Shown one piece after another: positions 21,739-33,535 of a stretch of DNA of 64,000 bases; the first letter of the stretch is position 1; every line of letters begins with the position of its first letter. The notes beneath the pieces are model-generated. The model worked only from the letters and a program-made list of their open reading frames with translations. It was not told the origin of the DNA and ran no database searches. The stretch lies in NCBI GenBank assembly GCA_015698045.1, contig BLAL01000092.1, forward strand, positions 1 to 64,000, in the 5' to 3' direction. The position numbers and the translations under genes were made by a program. Origin of the DNA: Rhizophagus clarus (Eukaryota > Glomeromycota > Glomeromycetes > Glomerales > Glomeraceae).

Positions 21739-24700
21739 ATGGCATTTCAGAGGCCTCATCCAAGACAGAGAAGAACATATGAAGAATATAAAGCTGAACT
21801 GGAGGAGGAAAACTATCATCTTCGTAGTGAATTGCAAACAGAGGTAGATTTTAACCACCAGAATGAAAGTCGAATTAACCAACTGGAGCGAGATTATTCC
21901 CGGTGTGAACAGGAAATCCAAGTTCTCAATAGGGAAATAGAGCGTCTTGAGAATGCTTCGGAAGAGGAGATAGCAGAGCTAAAATCTGAAATTTCTAGTC
22001 TAAAAAATAAGCTATGTCAGGCCAAAAAGGATGTGCGTGATAAGGAAAAATATATATCTACCTTAGAAAATCGGTTGGTAGAATCTGAAGAGCAGGTAGA
22101 AAAATTGTGATGCCGGATCAAGACTATCTCATCACGGAAAAATTCGCCAGAACGAGGGAATTCTCTGAACTTGTATAATTCAGATGATAATATGGCCACA
22201 ATCATAAAGCTAGCGAATGCCATAGACAGTTTTGTGGATAATCAAACAACAGCTAGAGCGATCATGGCTGATCAAGTAAAAAGAGCCACAAGGCAGATTC
22301 GAAGAAAAGAAACTACCTTACAGCAGGATTTAATCCGTGAGCAGAAAAGGCGATATGATGCTGAGGCTGAGCGTGATAATGAAATTATACGAAGGCAACT
22401 TGCCGAAGGGGGGATGGATAGGATCGTTGGTGACCTTCAACAGTTGTGAACTAATGCTCAAAATCAGGTTAACAGAATGTTAGATAGGATGACAAGAAAG
22501 CAAAACCGTATAGGTGAGCTGATACAAGAAAAATTTGCCTTGCAATTACTATATCAGCGAAATGTTCACCACCTACAGCGAAGTAGAGGAGATATAGGTT
22601 TATTAGAGTATAATCGAGATAGGCTTTATGAGCGATATGAGAAATGGAAGAATAAGACCCATGATGCCCGGCAGAATATTTTAAATTTGTAGGGACAAAT
22701 TTTGGCGCTACAGAATAATCCACCTAATCAAGTAAACATGGCAGGAATACCTCATCCATATTTTGACTGGGATGATAGTATCCCAGACTTTCTTGCGCAA
22801 CTTAGACTAGACTTGCAGAATCGGGGAATAGATCCAAATGATAATGCAGGAGGTCCTCCAACAGGAAGAGATAATGCAATAGGACATTTAAGAGCCTGTA
22901 TGAGAGGAAGGACTTTAGAATGGTTCGATGATGAGATTACTACAAAGCAGAATTGGGAGCTAACTAACTTACTCGATAATACAGGGCAGGCTAACTTAGT
23001 TGCAGTAAATGGGTGAACTGCAGTACAGATAGGAGCTAATGCATTAAATGAGGCTGTTGGCCAACCAGGAAATGCAATAGTCAAGTTAAGAGCTGTAGAA
23101 GATGCTTGGAATGAAGACTGGCGTATAGCAGGTGGCCGTCCTACTAATGATCCTGTAAATGCACCAAATGCTAATGCTGGAAATACAGTAGTTGTAGCTG
23201 ATATTCGATTTGGTCAAGCCGTATGGTGGCTAAAAACTCATTTCCCTATAGTAGAAGAGGAACTTCGGGATTTGACGTATGGAACAATCAGAAAGGGAGA
23301 CATGACTATAGATAAATTATATAGAAAAATATTACGAATAGGTAGACGAGCCAACTATAGGCCTGAAGAATTACGTAGAAAGTTTTTAGATGCTCTTCCA
23401 CTCCCATGGCTTGAAAAAGCTGAGGATATTGGTGAACATTTGCCATTAGATGAATTAGCTAAAAAGCTTTATGAGATAGAGTTAAGATGAATTGCTAGAC
23501 ATAAAAGAGATAGAATATCTGATCCGCTAGTATCTAATCAAGCATCTCGGCAAATATATGAATCTTCACCTGTTTCAACCTCACAGCAACAAGAAATTTC
23601 TTTAGAAGATATGCAAAAAGCAATTCAAAACGCACTGGCACAGTAAAAAACTGAAAACCAGGCATTAGTAAAGAAAGTTACAGAATTACAATCTCAAATG
23701 TCTCAACAAACGCAAGTACCCGCTCCACAAACTGTTGAACCCGTTAGACAACCGAGAGGTCTACCATCATCATTACAGACCGAAAAAGGTCTCAAAAATT
23801 ATTATATATCAGAATACTTAAAAGATATAGGTGTACTTAATAAGGCTGAACTAGACGCAGATTATCCTACAAAAAATTTTCAAAGACCTCGTCCACAGCG
23901 AAGCAATGTCTCTGCTAGAATTGATAGAGTAGAGAAGGGGATAAATGAAACTCGTGATGCTGTAAATCAACTAACAAATCAATTTCAGAAACTAAATATA
24001 CGTAAATACGATATTTGTGGAGAAACAGGTCATAGTAAAGGTAGTTGTCCCAAAAGAGAGACAGCACGTTCTAATTTTAATCAGACTTATTTTAAGCCTC
24101 TCACACCTATAGTTCCTCCTGATTCAGATGGTGAGGAAAATGATGGGTATGGTTATGATGATGATGAACAAAATAGATGGTATGAACAAAATAGATGCTA
24201 TGATCCACCGGTAAAAAAAACAGGTAAATGAGCCAAGAGACGCTTTGCATAAGTTGGCCGGTGATAATGCAATCTTATCTCTAGAATCTAGCCAACCTGA
24301 AACATACGATCAGTTATTGTCTAAGCTCTCACCGCCAATACGAAAAATGTGCTTGTCTCGAAAAACTCAGGAAGAGGAATCAAAAGAATCAGATGAATGG
24401 TTGTCATCTTTACAATATCTGAATGCTAATATAAATGACTTAACTATTTCCAAATCTTTTTTAAATCCCGGCAGTGAGTTTGGTGGTATAAATGACCCAG
24501 CAATCAAAGCGCTTGGATGGAAGGCTGATAAACTATCTAATTTTGCCATAAAGGGTAATTCCAAGCATATCACCGATTCATTAGAATGGTATACTGACGT
24601 GCCAGTTACCTTGAAGGATAAAGAAGATAAGACGGTCACAGTTATTGGAAATTTTGTTCGTATTGATAATGGTGAAACAGAACCAATGCTATTTTTTGGT

Positions 24701-25016
24701 ATGTCAAACATTCGAAAGGTTCAAGGTGTCCCCGAGCCAAATAAAAACCAGTTCCGCATAAAGTTACATGGAAAGGCATATATTATCCCAACCTTTAGCA
24801 AGGCTCTAGTAGTCAAGAATCCGCTAAAAGAAGATCAGAACCAAGCATCTACCAACTCCTCTAACCCAACTAGTGAGAAGGACTTAAAAAAAAGTGCGTA
24901 AAGCTTGAAGAGCAACTATTAAAAACTGAAAGATGGCTTGACATGGCATTAAATGCAGGTAATATTCTTGCAGAAAAATGCTCACGACTTATAGAGAATA
25001 GATCAGATGTATGTAA
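21739..25016 (+). pseudogene. Gag-like polyprotein: coiled coil, capsid-like region, zinc knuckle, retropepsin-like domain
   Basis: One frame runs from ATG 21739 to 24231, interrupted by TGA 22108, TGA 22447, TAG 22690, TGA 23014, TGA 23488 and TAA 23644, but with no indel. Order: a ~120-aa coiled coil with LRSELQTEVDFNHQNESRI; a second helical region; then a Gag-like segment with NAIGHLRACMRGRTLEWFDD and YRPEELRRKFLDALPLPWLE. A zinc knuckle at 24007-24049 reads YDICGETGHSKGSC and has lost its first Cys. A slip in the A-run at 24213-24220 shifts to a second frame (to 24901) with a retropepsin-like domain: LNPGSEFGG stands where a D(S/T)G triad is expected. A second A-run slip near 24886-24893 leads to a final coiled coil ending at the MITE. 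No RT, RNase H or LTRs accompany it. About 1,090 codons in all. Confidence 0.72.
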
Positions 25017-25648
25017 GGATGGTGCCGCAATTGATTTATCAAATCCGCAATATTGCGGATTTTGGAGTTGAATTGCGGTTAGTGAACCGCAATTCCGCAA
25101 TTCACCTGATCGGTTTTGGCAGTTTACCGAACCGATTTAATAAAAAAAATGTTTACGCAATGTTTTTTTAATTAATTTAACGAAAAAACGTTGTGAAACG
25201 TTTTTTCAAAGTATTTTAATTAATAAAAAGCATTTCGCAACGTTTTTTTAATTAATTTAAAGAAAAAATGTTGCGAAACGTTTTTTCAAAGTATATTTAA
25301 TTAAAAAAAACGTTTCGCAACATTTTTTTAATTAATTTAAAGAAAAAACGTTGCGAAACGTTTTTTCAAAGTATATTTTAATTAAAAAAAACGTTTCGCA
25401 ACGTTTTTTTGGATTGCTTTAGCGAAATTGCAATTCCACAAATGTATCGCAATTCCGCAAATGTGCCGCAATTCCGCAATTATTCCGCAATTGAATTGCG
25501 GTACTTTGCGGAATTGCGGAATATTTGCGGAATTGCGGACAATTGCGGATTGCAGAATTGCGGATATTTAGGTTTAAAAATCCGCAATGTTCCGCAATAC
25601 TGTAAATCGCAATTATTCCGCAATTGCTTATTTGCGGCACCATCCTTA
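25014..25648. mobile_element. Non-autonomous hAT-like element (MITE), second copy, 635 bp
   Basis: Same family as 4507-5296 but in the opposite orientation: TAAGGATGGTGCCGCAA ends as perfect inverted repeats, flanked by the 8-bp duplication GATGTATG (25006-25013 and 25649-25656). The palindromic AACGTTGCGAAACGTT core is shorter here (25150-25410). It lies between the converging 3' ends of the Gag-like gene and the minus-strand HTH-like gene. Bridging the duplication gives a stop codon almost at once for the Gag-like frame and after a few codons for the opposite gene. Confidence 0.93.
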
Positions 25649-26186
25649 GATGTATGACAGCTTCTCTACTAATATTTAGTAATTTTTTAAGATCAGATTC
25701 CCGTCTAGATGTATCATCTTTAAAAGAATTGGCTACTTTATCTGCTGAAGAAGATTCGACTTTTGGCTTTATACTAGCCTTTTTTTTCCGATTAACTTTA
25801 TCTTTTCGCCCACTAGTTACTGTATTCAGACCATTAGAATTTGCATCATTCTCATTACAATATTCTGTATGAGTGATTCCGTCTTCTTGTATGATAGTAG
25901 AGGAGGGAGTATCATGTGAAGATTCCTGATTATTTTCTGAAATCTGGTCAGAGATGCTAACAGATTCTATGATTCTACGCCATTCCTCAGTAGGTTCAGG
26001 AGGCCTTTGATTATCAATTATTTTTTGATATGTTGTTGATCCTATACGATGCTTTTTACACATAATACGCCAAGCATCTGGAATATTATTCTAAGCATTT
26101 CTAATTTCTTCGATAGCTTCAGGTGACAAGCGTCTGGCATCTGCTCTAAGAAATTTACGGGTACGGGCTGTTTGTTTTTTGCTCAT
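25640..26186 (-). pseudogene. Small basic, possibly HTH DNA-binding protein, one TAG
   Basis: Reads leftwards from ATG (26184-26186): a basic N-terminus (KKQTARTRKFLRADARRLSP), TAG at 26091-26093, then in the same frame AWRIMCKKHRIGSTTYQKII, which resembles a helix-turn-helix, then acidic and Lys-rich linkers. The 3' end meets the MITE at 25648; without the element the frame would end within a few codons. It is the only minus-strand gene in the centre of the element and faces the Gag-like gene. A regulatory role is a guess. Confidence 0.55.
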
Positions 26187-26498
26187 AGTTCGCTAATAAT
26201 GAGATTAATATGGTACCAATAAAAAACTTATTTGCAATTTATTTGATATTGGTCTGACATTGGTCCGACATTAGTTTGATACATATATATAGTTTGCTTT
26301 CTTTACAGCGTAGCATGCTATAATCATGATTCAAATAAAAAATAGGTTTAGGATACATATATTTCAAATATCATATTTGTCTGAAATTAGTTTGTTATTG
26401 GTTTTTTATTAGTTTGATATTGGTTCGATTCTAATCTCCCTTCTCCATATTCGAAGAAAAAAAAAATCATAAAAAACTTTGCCTTCAAATAAATTCAT
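26187..26498. promoter_or_regulatory. Divergent intergenic region
   Basis: 312 bp between the minus-strand HTH-like gene and the plus-strand membrane protein. Holds several repeats of TTTGATATTGGT / TGACATTGGTCCGACATT type and a TATATATAG at about 26282. Probably a two-way promoter. Confidence 0.4.
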
Positions 26499-27404
26499 AT
26501 GGCAAATATTCATACAATAAATGAAATAAATAATGGGGCACCCTTGGTATCTGGCAATAAACTTGGAGATTCACCATTTAATCGATATCCATCTAGCCGA
26601 ACTGAGCTTGAGAACCAACGTTTAAAATATGACCTAGATATTGCTTTAAGCTCAGGTATTCAGCTTGGTACTAGAAACAGTCTCTTGATGAAAAATAACA
26701 AAAGTTTTTCAGAGCGTATATGCCAGCTTGAAGATGAGGCAAGAGAACTCAAAAATGAGATTAATCAAAAAGAGATTTCTCTTTCGAGTGCTAATAGCGA
26801 GATTGCTACAAAATTGGAAGAGATACAAGCTCTCCATTCAAGAGTAGAGGAATTAGAGCAGGATGTTTCTTTAGCAGAGAAGAGATTATCAGAGATGGAT
26901 TCTCTTAAGCATAAATTTGAACAGGAATACCTAAAACTATCAGAAGAAAATGTTAGTTTAGTTTTGACAAAAATGGAGTTAAAAGATACACTGGCCAAAA
27001 AAAAAGATGAATTAATACAGGTGAAAGAGGATTTGCTTTTGGCGCAAAAGTTAGTGATAGAGAAAGATTCTCTCCTTCAAGAAACTAATACTCTTTTATT
27101 AGAGCAGTTTTCGAAAGTATCAGCATCAGCGAGCGAATCTAAGCAAAATGAAGTGATTGGAGGTGATAAAGGATTGGAGAAAGGTATCAAAATCACTAGC
27201 CCTAAAACCTTCTCAGATTCACCTTATTACTTATTTTTTCAGCAGTATGGAATCATCATCGTAATAGTATTACTAGTCATATTCATCATATGGCGCATAT
27301 TCTCTCATCGATATTCTTCCAACCTACCTTACAATGAAGAAAAAAATATTCTGAACTATAAAATACCCTTAAATAGAAATCAGAGTTATGGATTCCCAAT
27401 CTGA
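26499..27404 (+). CDS. Coiled-coil protein with C-terminal membrane anchor, 301 aa, intact
   Basis: ATG 26499 to TGA 27402-27404. Residues ~65-215 form a continuous coiled coil (CQLEDEARELKNEI, EELEQDVSLAEKRLSEMDSL). One transmembrane segment follows at about 248-268 (YGIIIVIVLLVIFIIWRIF) and a short basic tail. Topology suggests a tail-anchored protein with a long stalk. It overlaps the start of the packaging ATPase by 17 bp, so the two were probably expressed together. A structural or membrane-associated role in particle formation is an inference from this linkage. Unlike both neighbours it has no disabling mutation. Confidence 0.75.
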   Translation: MANIHTINEINNGAPLVSGNKLGDSPFNRYPSSRTELENQRLKYDLDIALSSGIQLGTRNSLLMKNNKSFSERICQLEDEARELKNEINQKEISLSSANSEIATKLEEIQALHSRVEELEQDVSLAEKRLSEMDSLKHKFEQEYLKLSEENVSLVLTKMELKDTLAKKKDELIQVKEDLLLAQKLVIEKDSLLQETNTLLLEQFSKVSASASESKQNEVIGGDKGLEKGIKITSPKTFSDSPYYLFFQQYGIIIVIVLLVIFIIWRIFSHRYSSNLPYNEEKNILNYKIPLNRNQSYGFPI

Positions 27405-28639
27405 TACACAGAAGAACCAAAAGACAGGACTGCCTCCTATGAAACTTCATCTTTTGGATATGGATGAGGTCACTAAACATGAATCATCCCAAAATATTGG
27501 ACATCCAGCAATGACATAGCCTTTCAGCATGTTGGTCACTAGGAGAAATGGTTCAGGTAAGACTAATTTACTTGCGAATCTTGTTCTTGGTGATAAGGAT
27601 GAATATGTGCAAAGAGGAAAGAAAGGTGGGTCTCGCTACATCAAATGTGATGATCTAATTATTTGTGGGTATCATCCTGATGAACCGAAGTGGGCATATG
27701 TGAGATACATATATAATATGATTTCGAAAGACCCAAGAGCACCTTACTATAAAAATATTAGTTTCAGTTATATTCCACCCGAAAGAATTCCTAGTACAAG
27801 AATATTCTCACCCGAAAGAAGTAAATTATTTATTTTTAAGGATCTGTGCCTCGCTCCAGATTATATACAAAATCGTATTGGTCAGTTTTTTGGGAATGGG
27901 CATCACTGAAATATTTCATGTATATATATTACACAAAAGTATCATAAAGTCGATACATTCAAACGTGAAAACTCAACTCATTTAGTATTATTTAACTCTG
28001 GTAGCAGTATCCAAGACGTGTCTAAGATTGTTGGACGATATACTGATGATGTAAAGGGTGCATCCATGGTTATTAATAGTTATCTTCGAAAAGGCTACTA
28101 GTCAAAATCAATTCTATCGGATACATATCGGGGACTTATATATCGGCGGCTAATCAGATAAATATCGGGTATTTTTACATATCGGGTACCCGATTTATTA
28201 CACTTCAAAATATGCCTAATTACCAAGACCCCGATATCTAAACTATTGGTCACCGATATGTTATTTAATATATATCGGGCACAGTTCTATCTTACACATA
28301 TCGGGTACCCGATATGTGATACAAATTTTAATACGTTAGATTTCATATTATATAACGTATTAAGAAATTTTTTAGAGTTTACTTTCTTTATAGATTTTTC
28401 TTTTTAGAAATTTTTAATTCGTTTAATGTAGTTAAAAAATTTTTATTGTCTTATTTGTTGAATGCATTATCAAGTTTATAAATTTTTTGTAAAGTGTTTA
28501 AAAGTATAATTATTATTGTTAATATTTTTATTTTATTACGTATTTTATTACAATAAATTAATAAAAAAGTTAGTCATTTATAATACAATTTTAAGAAAAG
28601 TTTGCTCAAACTTTTCTTAATCGTGATCACGTTAGGATC

Positions 28640-29215
28640 AAGAGGAACAAGGGAAACTGCAACCTAAAATAAATAAAAGAAACGTTAAAACTGTTTCTTT
28701 AATATTCAAAAAATATCCCTCCCTCCCTCCTTACATTTCAAGTCTGGAGTCCAGCAATCTGAAAAAAATAAAGAAAGAAATGTTAGTAATGTTTCTTTAA
28801 CATTAAAAAAAAATTACCACCCTTTCCAACTTACATTCCCAAGTCCAGTTCATCCAAGAAGGCCGGCAACCTAAAAAAAATAAAGAAAGAAACATTAGTA
28901 ACGTTTCTTTAATATTAAAAAAAAAATCTCCCACCCTTTCTAACTTACATTCCCAAGTCTGGTTCGTCCAAGAAGGCCGGCAACCTAAAAAAAATAAAGA
29001 AAGAAACGTTAGTAACGTTTCTTTAATATTAAAAAAAATCACCACCCTTTCCAACTTACATTTTCCAAGTCCGGTTCGTCCAAGAAGGCTGGCAACCTAA
29101 AAAAAATAAAGAAACGTTAGTAACGTTTCTTTAATATTAAAAAAAAATTCCCCCACCCCTTCCAACTTACATTCCAAGTTCGGGAGTCCAGCAACCTAAA
29201 AAAAAAATAAAAAAA
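28640..29215 (-). repeat. Tandem exon-intron-like array (a), minus strand
   Basis: Five or six ~115-bp units. On the minus strand each has an acceptor (T-run then TTTTAG), an exon-like 25-37 nt segment such as GTTGCCGGCCTTCTTGGACG followed by AACC..CTTGG, a donor (GTAAGTTGG), about 20 nt, then the block AAACGTTACTAACGTTTC. That block contains the canonical branch point TACTAAC. The implied introns are about 80 nt, normal for a fungus. Confidence 0.75.
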
Positions 29216-29870
29216 AATCATGGTTTAGAAAACCGTAAAAATAGATTGATCATGATAATCAATGATCGTCAAATTAAATTAAATGCCGAAACTATTGCAT
29301 GTAAACGCCAAAAGGTTTGGCAGTTTAGCAAAAATGAGTTTGATCATGTATTTTGAAAATGTGAAAGATTATTTCAAGATTTTATATTGTAAATTGATAG
29401 ATTAGTTCTCTCAATTTGATCTATGGAAAGATTTTAGTAACATTTTGGGCTGTATTAGATCTGTCACGCCTAAATGTACCTTTTTTAAAAATTTATTGGA
29501 GACATTTCATCATTACAATATATTATATAATATATGACGACAGATTGTTTATTTAATTAATACTTTAATAAAAAAAAAATGAATGTTTAAATAAAAGCAA
29601 TTTATTATAATAAGCTTTAATTACTTATAATTGAGGTCGAATTTTTTAATTTCAAATTATAAAATAGTAAAAATATTAAAATAATAATTAGATGACTATA
29701 TAAAATATATATATATTTAATAAAAATAATAATAATAAAAGATAATAAAAAATAAAAAATAATAATAATAAAAATAATAAAAATATAAAAATATAAATAA
29801 AAAATAAAAATAAAAATAAAATATAAAAAATACAAAATAAAAAAAAAATAAAAATAAAAAAATATAATTT

Positions 29871-30309
29871 ACGGATTCCGAGGCCACCAATGCGCAGTGT
29901 TTCTACGCCGCCTACGACTGTGGTGGTTCCCTAAAAAATATATATAAATTTAGAACTTAAATAACTTAAATATAAATTAAAAAAATTCTTAATAATTACC
30001 AGGTCTGTCCCAAAACCTTGTGCGGAACTGCCTATAATATCTTTCTCCTTCCCGGGACCACCTTCCATTTCGCGCACTATTCCTCCATTCACAGAAATTC
30101 TAAAAATGTTAATACTATTAATTTTTTATTTTTTTTTATTTTTTTTTTTATGATTTATTATTATTTTACTAACATTAAAATTTCTGACCAAGTTTCTCCA
30201 CTTTCTTTTTACCTGTTGGCCAGTGAACCTCACGTGGAACCGTCTCCGAATTCTTCGAGCTAGGCTCTCCCAGAATTTGGAGCAGTCCCTCCCGGGTATG
30301 TCATGGTAG
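29871..30309 (-). CDS. Three-exon arginine-rich reading frame in the CACTA-like element
   Basis: Reading leftwards, three GC-richer segments join in phase without a stop: about 30309-30214, 30095-30000 and 29929-29871. They are separated by introns that begin GTAAAA or GTAATT and end TTTTTAG. They encode CSKFWESLARRIRRRFHVRF, then FCEWRNSARNGRWSREGERY and YRQFRTRFWDRP, then HHSRRRRRNTAHWWPRNP. The G+C contrast with surrounding AT-rich DNA and shared phase support real exons. No start or stop was located and I recognise no family. The next possible exons downstream are the units of the 28.6-29.2 kb array. Confidence 0.45.
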
Positions 30310-30483
30310 TAATTGTTCCTTCTCCTTTACATTATTTATTTAATTTTTAGATCAGGAAACGTAAGAGAAAAAAAAACTAGAATATGATCAAAGTTATTTA
30401 TTAGTTTTCATTTAATTTTTTACCTCCTATATCTTATTAAATATTCAGTTATTGCATCAGTCCAATTTGCGGGCATTTTAAGA

Positions 30484-30722
30484 AAAAGAATATGTAATAA
30501 TAAAAAATAACGGCAACAAATTTTAAGAAAAAGAATATATAATAGAAATAACGACAACAAATTTTAAGAAAAAGAATATATAATAGAAATAACGACAACA
30601 AATTTTAAGAAAAAGAATATATAATAGAAATAACGACAACAAATTTTAAGAAAAAGAATATATAATAGAAATAACGACAACAAATTTTAAGAAAAAGAAT
30701 ATATAATAGAAATAACGACCAA
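30484..30722. repeat. 41-bp satellite
   Basis: About 5.5 nearly identical tandem copies of a 41-bp AT-rich unit containing TTTTAAGAAAAAGAATATAT and ATAACGACAAC. Confidence 0.9.
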
Positions 30723-33535
30723 ATTTATTGTAAGAAAAAAAAAAAGATGAAACCTCTTTTTAAAAACAATTTTTTATCACCTTGTATTATTATATTAATT
30801 ACCCTTCAAGAACATTTACGTAAATTGTTCTAATTTCTCAAATATGTCATGATTGTTATGATCTGTCTTCTTTATATTAATTATAATATAGATACGGATC
30901 TACAATACAATCAATCACAATGAACAAGTTAAACTCGACCTAAACTCAATTGTTATGATCGTGATTCCAAAATATCAAGATAAAGGTCTTCTTTTTAATT
31001 ATATATCAAATCTAAAAAAGGTAAAATCTAATAATACAGATACGTAAATAAATAGTGTTTTTTATTTTGGTTTATAATAAGCTTTTGCCAATTATAGACT
31101 ACAAATAAAACAATTACGGATCTACAATACATTACACAAAGATCTTGAGCGAACAATTTAAATTCAAAATAAAATATCCAAGATTAACAAAAAAGTTGGT
31201 AACGTTATAATGAAATCGGTAGTAAAACTTAATTTAATTATCTTTAATTAGGTATAAAAATTCTGATAAATTTAATAAAATCAGTGATTTTTTAATAATT
31301 TTATCAACTCAAGTTGAGCACGAATAGTGAATAATCAAGTTTGTGCTTCTTCGCTAATATTGACTTGTGCATTCGATAGGTGACCGATTTTGTGGCTGAT
31401 GTGGCTGAATATAATATTACCCAAATAACCAATAAAAATTGATAATTTTGTTGATCATGTGATTGCACGATCACGATTTAATTATTTATTTATCGTTTTT
31501 TTTTTTTCAAAACTTTTCTCTCTCTCTCAAATTTTTACTTTATTGTTTTTGTCTAAAAAATAAAGATAAAGGTATATTTTTTGTTGAAATTTCTTTTCCC
31601 ATTATTATGTTATTCTTAACACTCTTATTAATATATTTTTCCAATGTATTTCTTCTCACTAACGTCCTAAACAATGTTCTACTATCGAGTTTTTTACTTT
31701 ATTGGTTTTTCTAAAAAATAAATACAAAGGTACATTTTTTGTTGAAATTTCTTTTTCCATCCTGTTAACACTCTTACTAATATTTTTTTCTAATATGTTT
31801 CCTCCTACTAACGTTCCTACTAACAATGTTCTACTGTTAAACATTTTTTATTTCTTACTTTTACTAACACTTCTACTAACATTAACACTAACATTAATAC
31901 TTATACTTTATATTTTTTTTTTATTGACGTTCCTTTTCTACTTCTACTAACTTTCATACTAACACTTTTATTACTAACATTTTACTTTCTTTCAAATTAA
32001 ATAGATATAATGAAATGAAAACAAGCAAACAAGTGAACATTAATTGTAAATTTGTGTAAAGAGTAGTGAATTTTTTTTATAATATTTTTTGTATAATATT
32101 TTTTTTTATTATCGATTGAAAATATAAATAAAACTTTCAGTAATTACAATTAAATGAATTAAATTACTTTTAAATTACAATTGTATTTAAATTATAAATC
32201 TATTACTATTAATGCCCCATAAATGCTATACTTTTCGGCTATCCGATATGTGTGAAAATTATGAAATTATGCTTATATTTCAAATACAAATAGGATACAT
32301 ATCGGGTATATATAGGATACTTATTAGCACTATCCGATAAGTGTATAATATCTGTCCGATATTTTTTTAAAATATATCGGGTACCCAATAAATCTATAAT
32401 ATGTAACCGATATTTAACTACCCAATATGTATGAGAAATGTACCCGATATGTATGTTATATGTCACCGATTTTCTGCATCCGACGGGTACATATCGGGTA
32501 CCCGATATATGTAGTATTATTAAATAGCATACACATATTTCACACATATCGGGTACATATCGGGTAGCCGATATGTACCCGATATGTACCCGATAGCATC
32601 GATTTTGACCAGTGGGCGAGTTTGTTGTATTTGATCTCACTAGGCCAGAAGATGATCCTCTTGCAATCCGCCTAAGGTTTGACACTTCACTGAACTTACA
32701 AAAGGAGATAGAGGCTAGGCAGAAGCGCAAGAAAAAGAGCGCCTCAGCTAATGAGTAGAATCTAACTTCATAGATACTAACTTTTTTTCGTAATTATAAA
32801 AAATTGGAATGGGAGAACCGGTTATTTACATCGATCCTCAAAAAGCGCGAGAGCTAGACTAAATCATAGCAAAACAAATACCTACAATTAATATTGATCC
32901 TCAAAAAGCTCATAATTTAGACCGGCATCTTGCCTTGCAAAAACTATATTATCGTCCTGAAGGTCTGTATCAAAATACTAAGGGATTATGGGATGCTTGT
33001 AAAAAAGCCAGCTACAGTTTTCCATTTATTGATGTAAAAAAATGGCTTGAGAACCAAGCAATGTATCAAATTTTTCGTCCTTCACCAAAGCATATACCTT
33101 ATGCCAGTTACTCTAAAATCACGAAGCCAAATACTGTGCACCAATGTGATTTAATCGAAATACCATATAATGAAGATGTGAATACAAATTTACTAGATGA
33201 TGGCCCAATATATTACTATGTACTATTGGTTATAGACTGCACAACTAGATATAAAGATTTCATTTTTTTAACATCAAAGAGCAGTGAGGAAGTTGCGGAA
33301 GCATTTAAGAGTATATATGATAATCCTGATAAACCTCTTAACTGGCCTCGAAAATTGCAATATGATAAGGGCACTGAGTTTATGGGATACGTGACTTTAT
33401 TAATGGATGAACATAGCGTTGAGATCTGAAGAATTATAGTACGTTTCAGGCATACAAGCTTGGCTATGGTCGACCGTTATGCTGGATTATTCGAATTAAG
33501 AGTTTTTAAAAATCAGTATTCGATAGAGTTTCTCC

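Larger units (their letters stand above)
28096..32614. mobile_element. EnSpm/CACTA-like non-autonomous element, 4.5 kb
   Basis: Left end TACTAGTCAAAATCAAT, right end complementary to CACTGGTCAAAATCGAT, flanked by the 3-bp duplication GGC (28093-28095, 32615-32617). TIRs starting CACT(A/G) and 3-bp duplications are hallmarks of CACTA elements. Both ends carry many subterminal ATATCGGGTA / TACCCGATAT words (28118-28330; 32276-32600), as in CACTA subterminal binding regions. No transposase is seen. The interior contains an exon-like repeat array (28640-29215), a three-exon minus-strand reading frame (29871-30309) and a 41-bp satellite (30490-30720). Confidence 0.85.
27388..32758 (+). pseudogene. 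A32/FtsK-like DNA-packaging ATPase, split by a CACTA-like element
   Basis: ATG 27388. Walker A at about residues 52-59 reads RRNGSGKT where GxxxxGKT is expected; the first Gly is Arg (AGG). Then NLLANLVLGDKDEY, CGYHPDEPKWAYVRYIYNM, a Walker B-like FIFKDLCLAPDYIQNRIGQF, and after TGA 27907-27909 the sensor-like NISCIYITQKYHK and STHLVLFNSGSS. This order is that of A32-type packaging ATPases of Polintons, virophages and large DNA viruses. A TAG (27517-27519) lies before Walker A. At 28095 the gene is cut by a 4.5-kb element; bridging the GGC duplication, it continues at 32618 with FVVFDLTRPEDDPLA and a basic tail to TAG 32756-32758. Without the insertion about 280 codons. Confidence 0.88.

Noticed and set aside
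21739..24901. Ordinary LTR retrotransposon
   Set aside because: No RT, RNase H or integrase follows the protease-like domain and no LTR pair flanks it; the integrase at 32809 is of Maverick type and separated by other genes.
30484..30722. CRISPR-like regular repeat
   Set aside because: The 41-bp units are contiguous with no spacers, in a eukaryotic transposon: a satellite.
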